64,000 nucleotides of DNA, from contig OZ252041.1 in the NCBI GenBank assembly GCA_965247995.1, forward strand, positions 620,001 through 684,000, given 5' to 3'. Positions 1 through 8,164 of the stretch are shown piece by piece. Made by a program: the position numbers and the translations under genes. The notes beneath the pieces are model-generated. The model was not told where the DNA came from and did no database searches. It saw only the letters and a program-made list of their open reading frames with translations. The DNA comes from JASLZO01 sp965247995. GTDB lineage: Bacteria > Chloroflexota > Dehalococcoidia > UBA6926. Position 1 is the first letter of the stretch; each line of letters opens with the position of its first letter.

Positions 1-269
1 AACCCACGCACCATCACCGTCGCGCCAAGGCGCCGGGCCAACTCTACCGTCAGGCCTCTGGTATATCGCTCCACGCTGACGTTGGCGAAGTCCGCGACCG
101 ACCGCTCCACCAAGTCCACACGCTCGTTCGTATCGAACAACAGGCTCTTCGACGGCGTGTCGTAGACGCACACAATCAACTCTTCGAAGACGCTCGACCC
201 GCGTTCCGCTACCTCAACGTGACCCATCGTGATCGGGTCGAAGCTGCCGGGATAGATCGCTCGCGTCAC
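1..269 (-). CDS. coaD: Phosphopantetheine adenylyltransferase (partial, C-terminus outside window)
   Basis: Reading the minus strand from a GTG at 269 gives VTRAIYPGSFDPITMGHVE, the nucleotidyltransferase signature of PPAT with the T/HxGH-type nucleotide-binding motif (TMGH). The frame stays open to the window edge and includes the family-like stretch ELARRLGATVMVRG. The enzyme transfers AMP from ATP to 4'-phosphopantetheine, the penultimate step of CoA synthesis in the cytoplasm. The GTG overlaps the rsmD stop codon (GTGA), so translation is probably coupled to rsmD, a very common bacterial gene pair. Only the N-terminal half is visible. The start is chosen because the signature begins immediately after it. 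Confidence 0.93.
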   Translation of the reverse strand, partial: MTRAIYPGSFDPITMGHVEVAERGSSVFEELIVCVYDTPSKSLLFDTNERVDLVERSVADFANVSVERYTRGLTVELARRLGATVMVRG

Positions 270-844
270 CGAGGACCCTCCGCATCACCCGCTTCGACCG
301 TATAGATCGAGACGGCGGTATCTCCGTAGGTCTTCTCCTGCTCGGACCGCACCAGCCCAGGTCGGGAGAAGTCGCGGCGGTTACGCACGGACTGCTCCAC
401 GACCACCGCGGACGCTGACCCAATCAGTTCGTTGTTCAGCAGTTGGTCCATGACCCAGGCCAACTCACCCGTTGCCGCGTACGGAGGGTCGGCCAAGACC
501 AAGTCGTAAACGCCACCGAGTCCAGCCAGCGCTGATGCCACCGTTTGGGGGAACACCGTAGCCTGGTCAGCAAGGTTCGTCGTAGCCAGGTTCCGGCGGA
601 TCGTCGCGCACGCCCGCGCGTTCCGCTCAACGAGGTCTGCGTGCTCCGCGCCACGGCTGAGCGCTTCGATTCCAAGCGCGCCGCTGCCCGCATACAGGTC
701 TAGGACCCGCGCGCCATCCACCATCCCGCGCGCGTCGAGCATCGAAAAGATCGCTCCGCGCACACGGTCCGTAGTCGGACGCAGGTCCGGAACCGGTGGA
801 ACCGCGATGGTCATACCTCGAGCCTTCCCGCCGACGACGCGCAT
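266..844 (-). CDS. rsmD: 16S rRNA (guanine(966)-N2)-methyltransferase RsmD
   Basis: The 192-residue protein is normal length for RsmD. It starts MRVVGGKARG, followed by the substrate loop region with RPTTDRVRGAIFSML. The SAM-binding motif I is DLYAGSGALGIEALSRGA and the catalytic N6/N2-methyltransferase motif is DLVLADPPY. The enzyme methylates G966 of 16S rRNA in the assembled small subunit. It is followed directly by coaD with a 4-nt overlap, a conserved pairing that supports both calls. The start at 844 matches the family N-terminus. Confidence 0.95.
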   Translation of the reverse strand: MRVVGGKARGMTIAVPPVPDLRPTTDRVRGAIFSMLDARGMVDGARVLDLYAGSGALGIEALSRGAEHADLVERNARACATIRRNLATTNLADQATVFPQTVASALAGLGGVYDLVLADPPYAATGELAWVMDQLLNNELIGSASAVVVEQSVRNRRDFSRPGLVRSEQEKTYGDTAVSIYTVEAGDAEGPR

Positions 845-931
845 TAGTCTCCGATCGGAATGATTTTAGTCCTGGTCTAAAAACGGGTCAAGTCTCAAAC
901 CGCGTTTTGTCCCACGCAGTGTCCAACAACC

Positions 932-959
932 GGGACACCAGCCCCGTCAGTGTGATAAT
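932..959 (+). promoter_or_regulatory. Candidate promoter of tRNA-Arg
   Basis: A GATAAT hexamer at 954-959 is preceded by an extended TG at 951-952. A weak -35 (GGGACA, 932-937) lies 16 nt upstream. The tRNA 5' end is about 50 nt downstream. The assignment rests on pattern only. Confidence 0.4.
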
Positions 960-1010
960 GAATAGACGACGGAGTTCGCTTAGCCTTCCGCTCGCGAGCA
1001 CGCAATCGGG

Positions 1011-1087
1011 GCGCCCGTAGCTCAGTGGATTAGAGCATCGGTCTTCGGAACCGAGGGTCGCGGGTTCGAATCCTGCCGGGCGCGCCA
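1011..1087 (+). tRNA. tRNA-Arg (anticodon UCG)
   Basis: The acceptor strands GCGCCCG and CGGGCGC pair. The D-arm, a 5-bp anticodon stem (TCGGT/ACCGA) with loop CTTCGGA (anticodon TCG), and a T-arm with loop TTCGAAT are all present. The discriminator is G, and the 3' CCA is encoded at 1085-1087. A T-rich tract follows at 1092-1097. Confidence 0.95.
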
Positions 1088-1204
1088 ATTCCTTTTTAAT
1101 TCGCGCATACGCCTACGCGTATTTGCTTGCGCTCTCTATACGTATCTGATTCGATATCCCGAATTCATAGCAGACGTTGTATGAGTAGGAGGAATCAACA
1201 CCCA

Positions 1205-1909
1205 ATGGACCGCAAATACCGCCCGGCGTTGGTTTTGGCAACAATCGCCGCCGCGTTGCTGCTAACCGTCGCAGCGTGCCAGGGCAACGAGGACGAGATC
1301 GCAGACCTTCAGCAAACCAACGCGGGACTGACCACCGAGAACCAAGCCCTGGAGTCCCAGATACTCCAACTTTCCTATAACACTGCCACCGGCGGCGGCG
1401 TCAACATCAAGAGGATGCCCGACCCCACCACCGGCGAAATGACCGCCGAGATGCCCGAAGTCTTCAGCTTCGACCGCAACCACGCCATCTGCCGCGTCGA
1501 CACCAACCCCGTGGCATTCGTAATGCCGACGTTCGCGATGGGCAACGTCACGATTGAGGCGAACAGCTTCTTCATGGGCATGACGGCGACGTCAGTCGAG
1601 AGTTACGAAGTCACAACCCTCGAGGACGGCTCAACACAGGCCGTGATGCGGGGGGGCCTCGACTGCAATACCGAGGCCACCGTCGCGGAGACCACCTTCG
1701 GCGACCGCAACGCGGCCGAGCAGGCGACCTATCGCGTGACCGCTGTTGACGGCGGTATCGGCGGCGGGAGCGCCGGAGACAGGTTCGAGTACACCGCGTT
1801 CTTCGATGAGACCGAGGCCCCCTTGAACCACGCAATCTTCGGACCCGAGTTCACCTTCACCGGTGAAATGGTCGACGGCGAGATCACCATCCTCGACCCG
1901 AACGCATAA
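1205..1909 (+). CDS. Secreted lipoprotein of unknown function
   Basis: From the ATG at 1205 the 234-residue protein has a short basic N-terminus (MDRKYR), a hydrophobic segment and the lipobox VAAC, so it should be lipid-anchored on the outer face of the cytoplasmic membrane. A Gln/Glu/Leu-rich stretch follows (about residues 30-55) that could form a short coiled coil. The remainder looks like a beta-rich globular domain with two Cys residues that could form a disulfide. I do not recognise the family. The upstream frame is open to 1127, but AGGAGG at 1187-1192 and the signal peptide favour 1205. A strong hairpin terminator follows 26 nt after the stop, so the gene appears monocistronic. Confidence 0.8.
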   Translation: MDRKYRPALVLATIAAALLLTVAACQGNEDEIADLQQTNAGLTTENQALESQILQLSYNTATGGGVNIKRMPDPTTGEMTAEMPEVFSFDRNHAICRVDTNPVAFVMPTFAMGNVTIEANSFFMGMTATSVESYEVTTLEDGSTQAVMRGGLDCNTEATVAETTFGDRNAAEQATYRVTAVDGGIGGGSAGDRFEYTAFFDETEAPLNHAIFGPEFTFTGEMVDGEITILDPNA

Positions 1910-1934
1910 GTCCGCTCGCGACCCTGCTCCTAAC

Positions 1935-1964
1935 ATGAGGGCCGTCCCTGGGGACGGCCCTCAT
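1935..1964. terminator. Hairpin terminator after the lipoprotein gene
   Basis: A perfect 13-bp stem (ATGAGGGCCGTCC with its complement) closes a 4-nt loop. A T-rich but broken tract (TCTCATTTCT) follows on the plus strand. Confidence 0.8.
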
Positions 1965-2080
1965 TCTCATTTCTAAGACGGCACCGGCGGCCTTATGTCA
2001 GCAATCCGGTATTGTGGCGTGAACCAGCCGGTCACCCCCTCCGAAGACCTCGGGTACCGGTGCCGGAGGCCACGAGACGG

Positions 2081-2440
2081 ATGCCAGCACACGACAACCC
2101 AGAGTTCAAGATCGCCGCCGCCTTGGACCGCGCCGCAGCGGGAGCGCCCCCTGGTCACCGCGCCCGCGTACCGGGTGCCTGGTTGTCGCGGCTCGAATGC
2201 CTCGTCTGGGATTGCCGGATTCCCATTCGCCACGACCACGTCTTCTGCCACAACCACCTCGCAGGATTGCGGGACGGCAGCATCAACGAATGCCCTGGGT
2301 GCGCGCGGGCGAAGGAAAGCTGGAGCGAAATCTGCGACGAATGCGCCACAGACCCAGCGGTCCGTAACTCCACGACCCGCCCGAACACGTGGTACCGGTC
2401 GGACTACGTCGTCCTCTCCGAACGGGAGTCCAAAGACTGA
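2081..2440 (+). CDS. Small Cys/His-rich, probably zinc-binding protein
   Basis: This 119-residue protein has ordered potential metal ligands: CLVWDC, then HDHVFCHNH, then CPGC and CDEC, spread over roughly residues 37-88. Two zinc-ribbon or knuckle-like sites would explain the spacing. The short C-terminus (about 30 residues) is polar and carries a WYRSDY segment. I do not recognise the family. Zinc-ribbon modules of this kind often precede nuclease domains, but no such domain is visible. The frame is open upstream to 2012. The ATG at 2081 is preferred because GAGACGG lies just before it and the upstream residues are Arg/Pro-rich low complexity. It is convergent with the MaoC-like gene, and a shared hairpin lies directly after the stop. 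Confidence 0.6.
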   Translation: MPAHDNPEFKIAAALDRAAAGAPPGHRARVPGAWLSRLECLVWDCRIPIRHDHVFCHNHLAGLRDGSINECPGCARAKESWSEICDECATDPAVRNSTTRPNTWYRSDYVVLSERESKD

Positions 2441-2478
2441 GTCGGGCCCCGGCGCGTCGTAACGGACCGGGGCCCGAC
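2441..2478. terminator. Bidirectional hairpin between convergent genes
   Basis: A perfect 12-bp stem (GTCGGGCCCCGG and its complement) with a 14-nt loop lies between the stops of the Cys-rich gene and the MaoC-like gene. There is no clear T-tract, but the position and stability fit a two-way terminator. Confidence 0.7.
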
Positions 2479-2491
2479 CAGCTCGACAAAA

Positions 2492-3586
2492 TCAGCGCGT
2501 CGGCAAGATCACCGTAACCGGGCCCGGACCGACCGACACATTCCCGCTCGTAGCCAGCAGCGACTGCAACTCGAGCTCCACCAGCGCCTCGTTCGCCTCG
2601 CGGTACTTGCGGACCACCTTCCCGCGCACGACCACGGTGTCGCCCACGGGGCTGAATATCCGCATCCGGAACGGACCAATCTGCTTGATCCCCCCGGCCA
2701 GACCGATGTACTCACGGACCAACCGCTCCCACATACCGTGATGGAAGTAGTTCATCGCGTACATGTCGGGCGCGCCACCGGCCTGTGCCGCGTAGGTGCT
2801 GTGGTGGATCGCGTTGAAATCCCGGTTCGCCCCCGCCGCCATCACCATCCGCTGGATCGTCAGCGGGAACTGGACCTCGCCAACGTCGTCGCCTTCGTTG
2901 ACGTCGTCCCAATACCGCTGTGCGCTCCAGTCGGGCGGAGTGTTTGCCTTCGAGACGATCGTTCGCGTCGCTTGACCCGCACCGTCCCCGGCCGGCTGAC
3001 CGGCGCCGTCGCCCCCCTCAGGCGCGTTGGGAATGTACGTGTAGCTCGTCATCTTCTGTCGGGCCACACGCTCGCCGCCCTCGTTCTCGTAGAACGACTC
3101 GTACGTCGTGAACGCCCCGTCTCCTACACGAGTCTTCCGGGGATTGACGTCCAGCAGCGTCTGGGTGACCTGCGTCACGCGCTCGCCGACGTACAGCGGC
3201 TTCAGGAACTCCACTTCTAGGTCCGTGACGAACCCCGCGGTCCCAGGCGTCGGCACCTGCTCGACGGCCCCCGCCCGTCCGGTCCCTGACACCGTGAAAT
3301 GCTTGTCGTCCGTCGTCCAGATCGACGGCAACCCCGGTTCCCACAACGACGACACTTGGAAGGTCTGCACCATGTGCGCCGGCGCGAACACCCCGTCGTA
3401 CCCGTGTTGCCGGGCCACCGCGTCGTCGTAGTGGAGAGGGCAGTCCATCTCGAGGACTTCCAACTGCCGGCGGATTGCGCTCCGTTCAACGGGCTCGATT
3501 CCAGCCTTCGGTTCGAGCAGAATATCCTTCCCGACGAAATCCCTCGTCGCTGTCCAATCAAGCTCGGATTCTGACGCCGTCGCCAT
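2492..3586 (-). CDS. MaoC-like acyl dehydratase with N-terminal FAS1-type dehydratase domain
   Basis: This is a 364-residue double hot-dog protein. The N-terminal half carries ERSAIRRQLEVLEMDCPLHYD and the FAPAHMVQTF region typical of MaoC/FAS1 dehydratase N-terminal domains. The C-terminal half has ANRDFNAIHHSTYAAQAGG, which resembles the hydratase-2 motif (D..H.d...A). This type of protein hydrates or dehydrates (R)-3-hydroxyacyl or related CoA thioesters in the cytoplasm. A Gly/Ala/Asp-rich linker joins the halves at about residues 205-225. The frame is open to 3661, but the ATG at 3586 follows a GGGGGT element and begins right before the conserved domain. The gene stands alone; the substrate is unknown. 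Confidence 0.8.
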   Translation of the reverse strand: MATASESELDWTATRDFVGKDILLEPKAGIEPVERSAIRRQLEVLEMDCPLHYDDAVARQHGYDGVFAPAHMVQTFQVSSLWEPGLPSIWTTDDKHFTVSGTGRAGAVEQVPTPGTAGFVTDLEVEFLKPLYVGERVTQVTQTLLDVNPRKTRVGDGAFTTYESFYENEGGERVARQKMTSYTYIPNAPEGGDGAGQPAGDGAGQATRTIVSKANTPPDWSAQRYWDDVNEGDDVGEVQFPLTIQRMVMAAGANRDFNAIHHSTYAAQAGGAPDMYAMNYFHHGMWERLVREYIGLAGGIKQIGPFRMRIFSPVGDTVVVRGKVVRKYREANEALVELELQSLLATSGNVSVGPGPVTVILPTR

Positions 3587-3913
3587 AACGAGTACCCCCT
3601 TCTTCGACTCCCTCGCTTCGATCGCTCCGAATATCTTCCTCCACGCGCCCGTGACCGGCAACCGTCAGATACGGGACAAGAGCAACCAGTGCATCCCGAG
3701 GCGGCGGACCCATCATCAGTTCCGAACAATACTGAGGTGCCATAGCGGCGCCACGACCTCGGCTCAAACCGATAACCTGACCTGGGGTTCCCGCGCGAGC
3801 CGTTCACTGCGGCGCTTGAACGGCTCCTAGCATTCGGGTTTTGAAGCACACGTACACATGAGCATTCGGACAACCACCACAATTCAATACGTGCCGGCCC
3901 CGGAACCCGCCCG
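3587..3913. other. Intergenic region between divergent MaoC-like and MFS genes
   Basis: These 327 nt separate two divergent genes and should hold both promoters. I see no RNA gene, repeat or clear -35/-10 pair. The part next to 3586 could encode a 25-residue N-terminal extension of the MaoC-like protein. Confidence 0.5.
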
Positions 3914-5206
3914 ATGACCAGGTCCTTGCTCTCCGCCTTCGCACGCGGGCCGTTCCGGGCCTTCAAGTCGCCCGACTTCTCCCTCTACTGGATCGCCTCG
4001 GTCCTCGCGATCCTGTCCCACTTCATGCTGTTCATCGTGCGGGGATGGTTGGCCCTCGACCTGACGGATTCGCCGTTCGCTGTCGCCGCCGTCGCTGCCT
4101 CCGGAGAGGTCCCATCGCTCGTCTTCTCGATCCCAGGCGGGGTCCTCGCCGACCGCGTCAGCCGCAAGGCCGTACTGATCGGCGGCGAACTCGTAAACGC
4201 CGTAACTTTGCTCGTCATCGCAGTCCTCGTGCTCATCGGCGAGATCAACATCTGGAACTTGACCGCACTCTCCGTCGTAGCAGGTTCAGCCTTCGCCGTT
4301 TCCATCCCAGCACGCCAGGCGATCGTGCCCAACATCGTCGAACGCGATTACATCGCAAACGGCGTCGCGCTCTCATCGACGATGTTCAGCGGCGGGGCGG
4401 TGCTTGGACCCGCCATCGCGGGATGGGCCCTCTGGGCGTCAGGGATGAGCGGGGCGTTCTTCTTCGCTGCCTTCATTTCCGCCATCTCGGTCGTGATCTT
4501 CTTGCCCGTTCGGACCTACCAAACGTCACTCAGCGGGTCTCCCCAAAGCGTCGCCGCCGTCTGGAACGACCTCGTCGAAGGCGCACGCTACATCCGCGGC
4601 AACTCGACGATCTTCGGGCTGCTCGTACTGATGCTCGTGGTCGTGATCTTCGGGTCGCCTTATGAAGCGGTGATCGCCGTGTTCGCGCGCGACATTCTGG
4701 ACGCTGGCGTCCAAGGCTTGTCGTTGGTCGGCACGACGGGCGGAGTGGGCGCCATTGCCGCCTCGCTCCTCGTCGCCGCGTTCAACGGGCCCCGAGCCAT
4801 GCGCGACTACGTCATCTTCGGCGCAATCGGCCTCGGCGTCTTCGTCACCGCGTTCGCCCTCTCCGAGGTGCTCGCCGTGTCGCTCGTCTTCGCGCTCGCT
4901 GCCGGGTTCACCTTCCAGTTGGTGCTCACTGCGAACAGCGCGTTGATCCAGATGGTCGTCGACGAAGAGGTCCGCGGACGCGTCACTGCGGTCCGGTCCA
5001 TGCTCTGGGGAACTGCCCCGATCGGGATCTTCCTACTCGGCGTAATGGCCGAATCGTTCGGCACCGCCTACGCCACGGCAGTCACTGGCATTGCGACGGT
5101 CGTCCTCTCCATCGTGGCAATAGCCGTGTCGCCCAGCCTCAAGAGGGTCCACACCATGACCATCCAGAGTCAGGTTCCAGAAGCCGCCGCTCAACCACGC
5201 GAGTAA
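3914..5206 (+). CDS. MFS transporter, exporter type (MFS_3/EntS-like)
   Basis: This 430-residue protein has about 12 hydrophobic segments. It begins with FKSPDFSLYWIASVLAILSH, typical of the EntS/MFS_3 exporter branch. The loop motif GGVLADRVSRKAVL between helices 2 and 3 matches the MFS A-motif (GxLaDRxGRkxxl). A second cytoplasmic motif (DEEVRGRVTAVRSM) precedes the last helices. The family exports siderophores, drugs or metabolites using the proton gradient. The C-terminus is short and polar. It lies head-to-head with the MaoC gene and tail-to-tail with dnaN, so it is probably transcribed alone. The substrate cannot be read from sequence. Confidence 0.85.
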   Translation: MTRSLLSAFARGPFRAFKSPDFSLYWIASVLAILSHFMLFIVRGWLALDLTDSPFAVAAVAASGEVPSLVFSIPGGVLADRVSRKAVLIGGELVNAVTLLVIAVLVLIGEINIWNLTALSVVAGSAFAVSIPARQAIVPNIVERDYIANGVALSSTMFSGGAVLGPAIAGWALWASGMSGAFFFAAFISAISVVIFLPVRTYQTSLSGSPQSVAAVWNDLVEGARYIRGNSTIFGLLVLMLVVVIFGSPYEAVIAVFARDILDAGVQGLSLVGTTGGVGAIAASLLVAAFNGPRAMRDYVIFGAIGLGVFVTAFALSEVLAVSLVFALAAGFTFQLVLTANSALIQMVVDEEVRGRVTAVRSMLWGTAPIGIFLLGVMAESFGTAYATAVTGIATVVLSIVAIAVSPSLKRVHTMTIQSQVPEAAAQPRE

Positions 5207-5269
5207 CCGACCAGACTCCAGTCGGCGGCCCGCGGGTCCCGTCGCCCAGTCCCTACTAGCGGTCGGCGC

Positions 5270-6403
5270 TCACCACTGGACGAACATCGGCATGACGACG
5301 TGGAGGTAATCCTCGTCTTCCACGGGTCGGAAGGTCCCGGGACTCGATGGGCCCGTCGTCTCTAACGTCACGCGGTTGCGCGCCAAGACGCCCAAAATGT
5401 CTTGGAGATACCGGCTGTTGAAGGCGATCTGCCCCTGTGGCCCTTCGACCAAGGCATCGATCGTCCCCTCACCCCCGCCTACTTCCTCCGAACGGGACTC
5501 CAGGCGCACCACCCCAGCCATCTCGTTCTCACCGGGTTCCAGATAGAGGCGCACGATGTTGTTCCCGTCACGGGCGAAGACCGCCGCGGTCCGCGTCGCA
5601 CGCAGGAACTCCGCGACGTCCGCAACGGCCTTGGTCGTCGCGCTCTCGGGGATCAGCTGCCGGTAGTTCGGGAACGTCCCCTGCACGAGTTGCGATATCA
5701 ACTCCGCACCGTTCAACCGGAACAGCACCTGACTCCGTTGCGGATTGATCGTCATCACGACCTTGTCTGCTTGGTCCACCAACATCCGGTCCAACTCCCG
5801 CAGGGCCCGCGCAGGAATGATCACGTCGACCTTATCGGAGGCCGCGGCACTCAGTCGTACGGTCTGCACAGCCAACCGGAAACCGTCTGCCGCCGCGAAC
5901 GTCAGGGTCTCCCCGTCAATCGACGTATGCACGCCGGTCAGCACCGGCCTCGCGTCGTCCGTCGCCGCCGCGAACGCGACCCGCTCGATGCTCGTCCGCA
6001 GTTGATCGGGGTCGAGCTCGATTGTGATTCCTTCCCCCAGCTGCGGGATCGGCGGAAAGTCGTCTGCATCTTGGCCGCTCAGCCGTGCCTTCACCCGTCC
6101 AGACGCGACATCGAGTTGCCGCGTCGCGCGGTCTAGCTCCAGCTCAATCGTGTCCGGCTGAAGAGAAGAGACGAACTCGTTCAGGAGCCGCGCCGGCACC
6201 GTGACCGCACCCTCGGCGTCCACCTTCGCCGCGATCCACGCAGAGATGACGATCTCCAAGTTGGTCGCCACCAGCCGGAGACGGGATTCGTCCGTCTGCA
6301 TCAGCACGTGCGTCGTGATGGGGAGCGTGGACCGAGTGGCGACCGCTCTGCTCACGGTCGCGAGTCCGCGGTTCAAGTTCTCTTGGGAAACAGTGACTTT
6401 CAT
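5270..6403 (-). CDS. dnaN: DNA polymerase III beta subunit (sliding clamp)
   Basis: This 377-residue protein has three clamp domains. It starts MKVTVSQENLNRGLATVSRAVATRSTLPI..., a textbook DnaN N-terminus. It ends with LHVVMPMFVQW, close to the usual P[MV][RK] hydrophobic cleft terminus. The dimeric ring tethers polymerase III and other client proteins to DNA. dnaA, recF and gyrB, the usual neighbours, are absent from this window, and no DnaA-box cluster is visible nearby. The gene is divergent from a DtxR-type regulator with a 189-nt spacer. Confidence 0.97.
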   Translation of the reverse strand: MKVTVSQENLNRGLATVSRAVATRSTLPITTHVLMQTDESRLRLVATNLEIVISAWIAAKVDAEGAVTVPARLLNEFVSSLQPDTIELELDRATRQLDVASGRVKARLSGQDADDFPPIPQLGEGITIELDPDQLRTSIERVAFAAATDDARPVLTGVHTSIDGETLTFAAADGFRLAVQTVRLSAAASDKVDVIIPARALRELDRMLVDQADKVVMTINPQRSQVLFRLNGAELISQLVQGTFPNYRQLIPESATTKAVADVAEFLRATRTAAVFARDGNNIVRLYLEPGENEMAGVVRLESRSEEVGGGEGTIDALVEGPQGQIAFNSRYLQDILGVLARNRVTLETTGPSSPGTFRPVEDEDYLHVVMPMFVQW

Positions 6404-6592
6404 GCTACGACCTGCCGATTCCAGTTCTGCTCAGACAAAGAGTTCAGCGAGTATGCGCGCGGCTTCGGCATCGGGTCAAGAAAGCCACAATATGTCCGCC
6501 ATTGGACAACCCGCCCCCTACATCTAGTGGTCCCCGCCGGACGCGCATCTCGCCAATTGACCGACGGGATTGGCCGGTCTATCGTCCCTCTC

Positions 6593-7360
6593 ATGGCTAC
6601 CCAGAAACCTACGCCGGGCCGGCGCCAAACGCGTGCCCACGACGCCTCCTCCGCAGGCGACAGGGTCTCGTCGGTCGCGGAGAACTACCTCCTGGCGTTG
6701 TTCATATTGGATGAGGAAGGGATTCGCCCCTCCCTCGGCCACCTCGCCGACTACCTCCGGAAGCGCGTCCCGGAAAGCGAGGGCCTCGGCAAATCCCTCC
6801 CCACTGTCACCGGCATGGTCCGCCGAATGGAGCGCGAGGACCTCGTCGAGACCTCATCCAACAAGGAAGTCCGACTCACAACACGCGGTCAGATCCTTGC
6901 GGAAGACATGGTCCGCCGCCACCGCCTCGCCGAGCGGCTCGTCGTCGATATGCTCGGCGTGAGCCTTGCGGACGCCCACGTGGAGGCCCACCGCCTAGAA
7001 CACGCCATCTCCCCAGAACTGCTCCTCAAGATCATCGAGAGGCTGGGCAACCCAACGACCTGCCCCTTTGGGAGGCCCATCCCTGGCAGCGGGTACCAAG
7101 CCGGCACGGCGGAAGCGGTCCCTCTGGATGTCGCCGAACCGGGGATTCCTTTCGTCGTCGACCGCATTCCCGAAGAGGACCACGATCTGCTCACGTTCCT
7201 GGTAGAAGCGGGCGTCCTGCCCGGGCGGGAGATTCGTGTCTCAGACGCCGCCCGTCACCGCGGGGTCTTGGATCTCCAGGTCGTCGACGGTTCCTCGGTA
7301 ACGCTCGGCTACGAAGTGGCGTCGCGCCTGTGGGTGAGACCCGTCAACATCCCTCGGTGA
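6593..7360 (+). CDS. DtxR/MntR-family metal-dependent transcriptional regulator
   Basis: This 255-residue protein has the DtxR layout. An N-terminal winged HTH covers about residues 25-100 (VAENYLLALFILDEEG..., SLPTVTGMVRRMEREDLV). The metal-binding and dimerisation domain holds LAEDMVRRHRLAERLVVDML and AHRLEHAISPELL. A C-terminal SH3/FeoA-like domain (LPGREIRVSDA... VTLGYEVASRLWV) completes it. CPFGRPIP is the conserved CPHGxxIP segment with His replaced by Phe. It should repress metal-uptake or homeostasis genes when bound to Fe2+ or Mn2+. The ATG at 6593 is chosen over upstream in-frame codons, which encode sequence unlike the family. The first base of the next frame overlaps closely, and the following lipoprotein may be cotranscribed. 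Confidence 0.88.
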   Translation: MATQKPTPGRRQTRAHDASSAGDRVSSVAENYLLALFILDEEGIRPSLGHLADYLRKRVPESEGLGKSLPTVTGMVRRMEREDLVETSSNKEVRLTTRGQILAEDMVRRHRLAERLVVDMLGVSLADAHVEAHRLEHAISPELLLKIIERLGNPTTCPFGRPIPGSGYQAGTAEAVPLDVAEPGIPFVVDRIPEEDHDLLTFLVEAGVLPGREIRVSDAARHRGVLDLQVVDGSSVTLGYEVASRLWVRPVNIPR

Positions 7361-7392
7361 TCGGGCTCCAAGACACCGCCCCCCGCCGCGTC

Positions 7393-8058
7393 ATGCGGCT
7401 CAGAATAGTCACGATCGCCGTCGCGTCACTCGTCACGGCAGCGTGCGTTCCCATAGCTGCGACGACTCCTCAACCTCAAGAGTCGCCGGCAGCACTCCCC
7501 ACACCGGTCCCCCCAACCCCCGTGCCCGGTGACTTCTCACTCGATCCCGCGACTCCGACCCCGGAACCAACCCCAACCCAAACTCCCGACCCCGAGCGGA
7601 TCGTGGCGCGGGCGAGCATCTCGGGCACCGGCCAATCGGGGGAGGAGCTTATCGGCGAGTTCGAGAGGCGCACCGCCGTTCCTCCGAACACAGCCGGCAG
7701 GCGGCTCGCCGTTCGGTTGGGGATCCCGACGACCCTCGCCGACGGCACACGGCAACCGCAGGCGAGCATCGTTCACTCGTCCCTCGCTCGGCGACAGAGT
7801 TGGATTGAGGTCCCGACCCATGATGGCAGTCGAGTCCGTCTGTACCTCCACGCAGAGGGCATGCTGAATCTCGAGCCGTACCCGGAGGACGCGGACCGCG
7901 TCACCGATACCCTCCCACCGGGCGGACCGTCCCGGTCGTACTCCACCGTCCTTCCGTTCGACCTCGCCCCGAGTGGGCCGATCACCTACCAACTCCGCGT
8001 CAGCAACGTCGGACTCTCGCCAATCCTCATTGAGGCGTCCCTCGAACTCACCGACTGA
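7393..8058 (+). CDS. Proline/threonine-rich lipoprotein, unknown function
   Basis: A 221-residue protein with a signal peptide (MRLRIVTIAVASLVTAAC) and lipobox TAAC. A low-complexity Pro/Thr/Gln linker (residues ~25-70, repeated PTP and TPTP units) would carry the domain through the cell wall. The C-terminal ~140 residues are beta-rich with a polar face and end in SNVGLSPILIEASLELTD, reminiscent of an immunoglobulin-like fold. No family is recognised. It starts 32 nt after the DtxR-type stop, suggesting cotranscription, but no metal-binding motif is obvious. The ATG at 7393 is chosen because it immediately precedes the signal peptide. Confidence 0.75.
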   Translation: MRLRIVTIAVASLVTAACVPIAATTPQPQESPAALPTPVPPTPVPGDFSLDPATPTPEPTPTQTPDPERIVARASISGTGQSGEELIGEFERRTAVPPNTAGRRLAVRLGIPTTLADGTRQPQASIVHSSLARRQSWIEVPTHDGSRVRLYLHAEGMLNLEPYPEDADRVTDTLPPGGPSRSYSTVLPFDLAPSGPITYQLRVSNVGLSPILIEASLELTD

Positions 8059-8070
8059 CACGCCCCCTCG

Positions 8071-8100
8071 TTGACCCTCGTTTCCACCGCGTGACACAAT
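8071..8100 (+). promoter_or_regulatory. Candidate promoter of the FAH operon
   Basis: TTGACC at 8071-8076 and CACAAT at 8095-8100 are separated by 18 nt, about 65 nt upstream of the GTG start of the FAH gene. Confidence 0.45.
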
Positions 8101-8164
8101 GCGGCATCAGGGTCGTGGGGTAGGAGCGCCAACCGAAAAGGTTGGTGGGTTAGGAGGGTTCTCC

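Noticed and set aside
888..1088. Minus-strand ORF starting MARPAGFEPATLGS
   Set aside because: It is the antisense of tRNA-Arg, a well-known spurious ORF.
1107..1122. Inverted repeat ATACGC-CTAC-GCGTAT after tRNA-Arg
   Set aside because: Only six base pairs and no supporting context.
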